This document shows positions 62,324 through 64,000 of a DNA stretch of 64,000 nt, one piece after another (position 1 is the first letter of the stretch; every line of letters begins with the position of its first letter). The position numbers and the translations under genes are program-made. Under the pieces are notes generated by a model, which worked only from the letters and a program-made list of their open reading frames with translations, searched no databases and was not told the DNA's origin. The DNA comes from Desulfobulbaceae bacterium (GTDB taxonomy: Bacteria; Desulfobacterota; Desulfobulbia; Desulfobulbales; Desulfobulbaceae). The stretch covers positions 45,026-109,025 of the forward strand of contig JAAYIE010000060.1 of NCBI GenBank assembly GCA_012744275.1. Reading direction: 5' to 3'.

Positions 62324-62614
62324 ATGATGGTGTTAATCAGCTACGATGTCCGCACCAGCGATCCAGGCGGAGCCAAACGCCTGCGGCGGGTGGCCAGGGT
62401 ATGCCAGAACCACGGGCAGCGGGTACAGTTTTCTGTTTTTGAATGCCTGGTAGACCCGGCCCAGTGGGTGTCGCTGCGTGCGCAATTGCTCAGCGAGATT
62501 GATGAAGAAGTCGACAGCCTGCGCTTTTACTTCCTCGGCGCTAACTGGCGCAAGCGGGTGGAGCATGTGGGCGCAAAACCGGCTATTGATCAGGAAGGCC
62601 TGCTCATGGTGTAA
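62324..62614 (+). CDS. cas2: Cas2
   Basis: 96 residues starting MMVLISYDVRTSD with the conserved Asp, then RVARVCQNHGQRVQFSVFEC and a C-terminal SLRFYFLG. It forms the Cas1-Cas2 integration complex with cas1, 9 bases upstream. The start is doubled (ATGATG); either is possible. Confidence 0.95.
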   Translation: MMVLISYDVRTSDPGGAKRLRRVARVCQNHGQRVQFSVFECLVDPAQWVSLRAQLLSEIDEEVDSLRFYFLGANWRKRVEHVGAKPAIDQEGLLMV

Positions 62615-62820
62615 GGCCATATTGATGTGCTTTAAAACAAGTGGGCTGAATGTTCCGCGAACCCCTGGCAAACAGAATATGCCGGGAGCTTCGCGATGCA
62701 GAAAGAGACCGGCGAAAGAGATAAAAAGGGCATTTAGGAGGTGAGAAACCCTGCCCTGCATCCGCACTTCGCGGATTGTACGCCTTTTGTTGTATTAAAA
62801 CGGCATGTTGCCGTGTAACG
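62615..62820 (+). promoter_or_regulatory. CRISPR leader
   Basis: The 206 bp from cas2 to the first repeat should hold the array promoter and integration signals. An inverted repeat ACGGC-ATGTT-GCCGT (about 62800-62814) ends six bases before repeat 1 and could help place Cas1-Cas2. Confidence 0.6.
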
Positions 62821-64000
62821 GTCGCGCCCCTCGCGGGCGCGTGGATTGAAACATCTCGTTCCGGCCAACACCAGCCCGACATCGGCCGTCGCGCCCCTCG
62901 CGGGCGCGTGGATTGAAACTGCGGCACTTGGCAGCATCGGCTATCCTGGCAGGTCGCGCCCCTCGCGGGCGCGTGGATTGAAACCACCCAACTGGCCCGG
63001 GATCTCACCTCGGCCCGGGTCGCGCCCCTCGCGGGCGCGTGGATTGAAACAACTAGTGCGTTTACCTGATCGTTGAAATGGCGCAGTCGCGCCCCTCGCG
63101 GGCGCGTGGATTGAAACTTTTGCACGTCAAACACGGCCGAGCCGGTTGAGGTCGCGCCCCTCGCGGGCGCGTGGATTGAAACATGAAAGCCGCGCTGGCG
63201 CTCGGCATCCTCAACGTCGCGCCCCTCGCGGGCGCGTGGATTGAAACTTCTGTATCTAGATTGATCTTGACCATGCCACGGCGGTCGCGCCCCTCGCGGG
63301 CGCGTGGATTGAAACCCGCCATTGCGCTCTTCCGTTTTTTCTCGCACAGTCGCGCCCCTCGCGGGCGCGTGGATTGAAACGAGTCAAGCATCTCGCGTCC
63401 TGCCTTATCCCAGGTCGCGCCCCTCGCGGGCGCGTGGATTGAAACGTGTCAATGACCACAACACCACACAAGTTTTTTGTCGCGCCCCTCGCGGGCGCGT
63501 GGATTGAAACCACCTATCCGGTACGATCCAGATGAAATCGTGACAGTCGCGCCCCTCGCGGGCGCGTGGATTGAAACGCCAAGCTGCAGACGCGCATGCT
63601 CAAGACGAGCGCGTCGCGCCCCTCGCGGGCGCGTGGATTGAAACTCTGGATTGCTTGTGTCGTATCGCGCCGTTGCAGGTCGCGCCCCTCGCGGGCGCGT
63701 GGATTGAAACTCTTGTGGATGCGAGCAAGGTTCTTAACAGCACGGTCGCGCCCCTCGCGGGCGCGTGGATTGAAACCCGTGCAACTCGATGTGATCCGGA
63801 TCTGCAGCGCAGTCGCGCCCCTCGCGGGCGCGTGGATTGAAACAATCGCCCTGGCATACACGGATCAGCGCACGGTGGTCGCGCCCCTCGCGGGCGCGTG
63901 GATTGAAACTTCGTGGTTACTGAAGAACCGGCAAAGCCATGCCCGTCGCGCCCCTCGCGGGCGCGTGGATTGAAACAGATGCTCAAATTGGCGCAGACCA
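62821..64000 (+). CRISPR. Type I-C CRISPR array, at least 18 repeats
   Basis: Eighteen identical 32-nt repeats (begin GTCGCGCCCC, contain the CGCGCC...GGGCGCG palindrome, end GTGGATTGAAAC) start at 62821, 62888, 62953, 63019, 63086, 63151, 63216, 63284, 63349, 63414, 63479, 63546, 63613, 63679, 63745, 63812, 63878 and 63945. The 17 complete spacers are 33-36 nt; an eighteenth runs off the edge at 64000. No terminal degenerate repeat is seen, so the array continues. By eye I saw no spacer identical to another part of this window. Confidence 0.99.

Noticed and set aside
62604-63986. Open frames across the CRISPR array encoding repeated motifs such as SRPSRARGLK or VAPLAGAWIE
   Set aside because: They are translations of the CRISPR repeat, not genes.

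Overview
The window is a moderately GC-rich bacterial chromosome segment. Its gene content suggests an anaerobic, sulfate-reducer-like member of the Desulfobacterota, near Desulfobulbales: a rubredoxin, a bacteriohemerythrin, a ferredoxin-nitroreductase fusion, a NikKMLQO nickel importer, B12-dependent acyl-CoA chemistry and a probable selenoprotein. The taxonomy is inferred from family knowledge, not computed.

Layout. 1-7.0 kb: start of sppA, two small lipoproteins, mtnA with a class II aldolase (methylthioadenosine salvage), then a biotin-dependent acyl-CoA carboxylase pair on the minus strand. 7.4-10.4 kb: a MerR-type regulator diverging from a Cd/Zn/Pb P-type ATPase across an over-spaced promoter. 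10.7-18.2 kb: mixed housekeeping and membrane genes (DUF2799, RMD1 family, two TIGR01777 epimerases, a TauE exporter, a sirtuin, a thioesterase). 18.3-24.2 kb: an ArsC-like protein with an in-frame TGA (likely selenocysteine), bioF, the five-gene nickel importer and bioG. 24.2-27.5 kb: znuABC with a Fur/Zur regulator. 27.5-29.2 kb: umuDC. 30-34.8 kb: fused isobutyryl-CoA mutase (IcmF) and a CoA-transferase-family protein lacking the usual catalytic Glu. 35-49.6 kb: tRNA-Leu(CAA), redox proteins, the cdaA-cdaR-glmM operon, xseA, cobT, a shikimate kinase and a CDF transporter. 50-53.9 kb: a four-gene cluster of lysine 2,3-aminomutase, two ATP-grasp ligases and a GNAT acetyltransferase. 54.4-64 kb: a complete type I-C CRISPR-Cas locus (cas3-5-8c-7-4-1-2) and an array of at least 18 identical repeats, open at the right edge.

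The most unusual region is the 400 bp between cas3 and cas5. It holds a 24-codon ORF with a strong Shine-Dalgarno, a strong hairpin, then two degenerate copies of the CRISPR repeat. The sequence following the second degenerate repeat partly matches a site with a 5'-TTC PAM just upstream of the small ORF (10 of the first 13 positions). This resembles the CreT/CreA CRISPR-regulated toxin-antitoxin design. A decayed RhuM-like gene sits between cas7 and cas4.

A family of about 125-bp dispersed intergenic elements, bounded by inverted TTCCA/TGGAA ends, occurs at four places, with two miniature forms. It is not explained by any gene.
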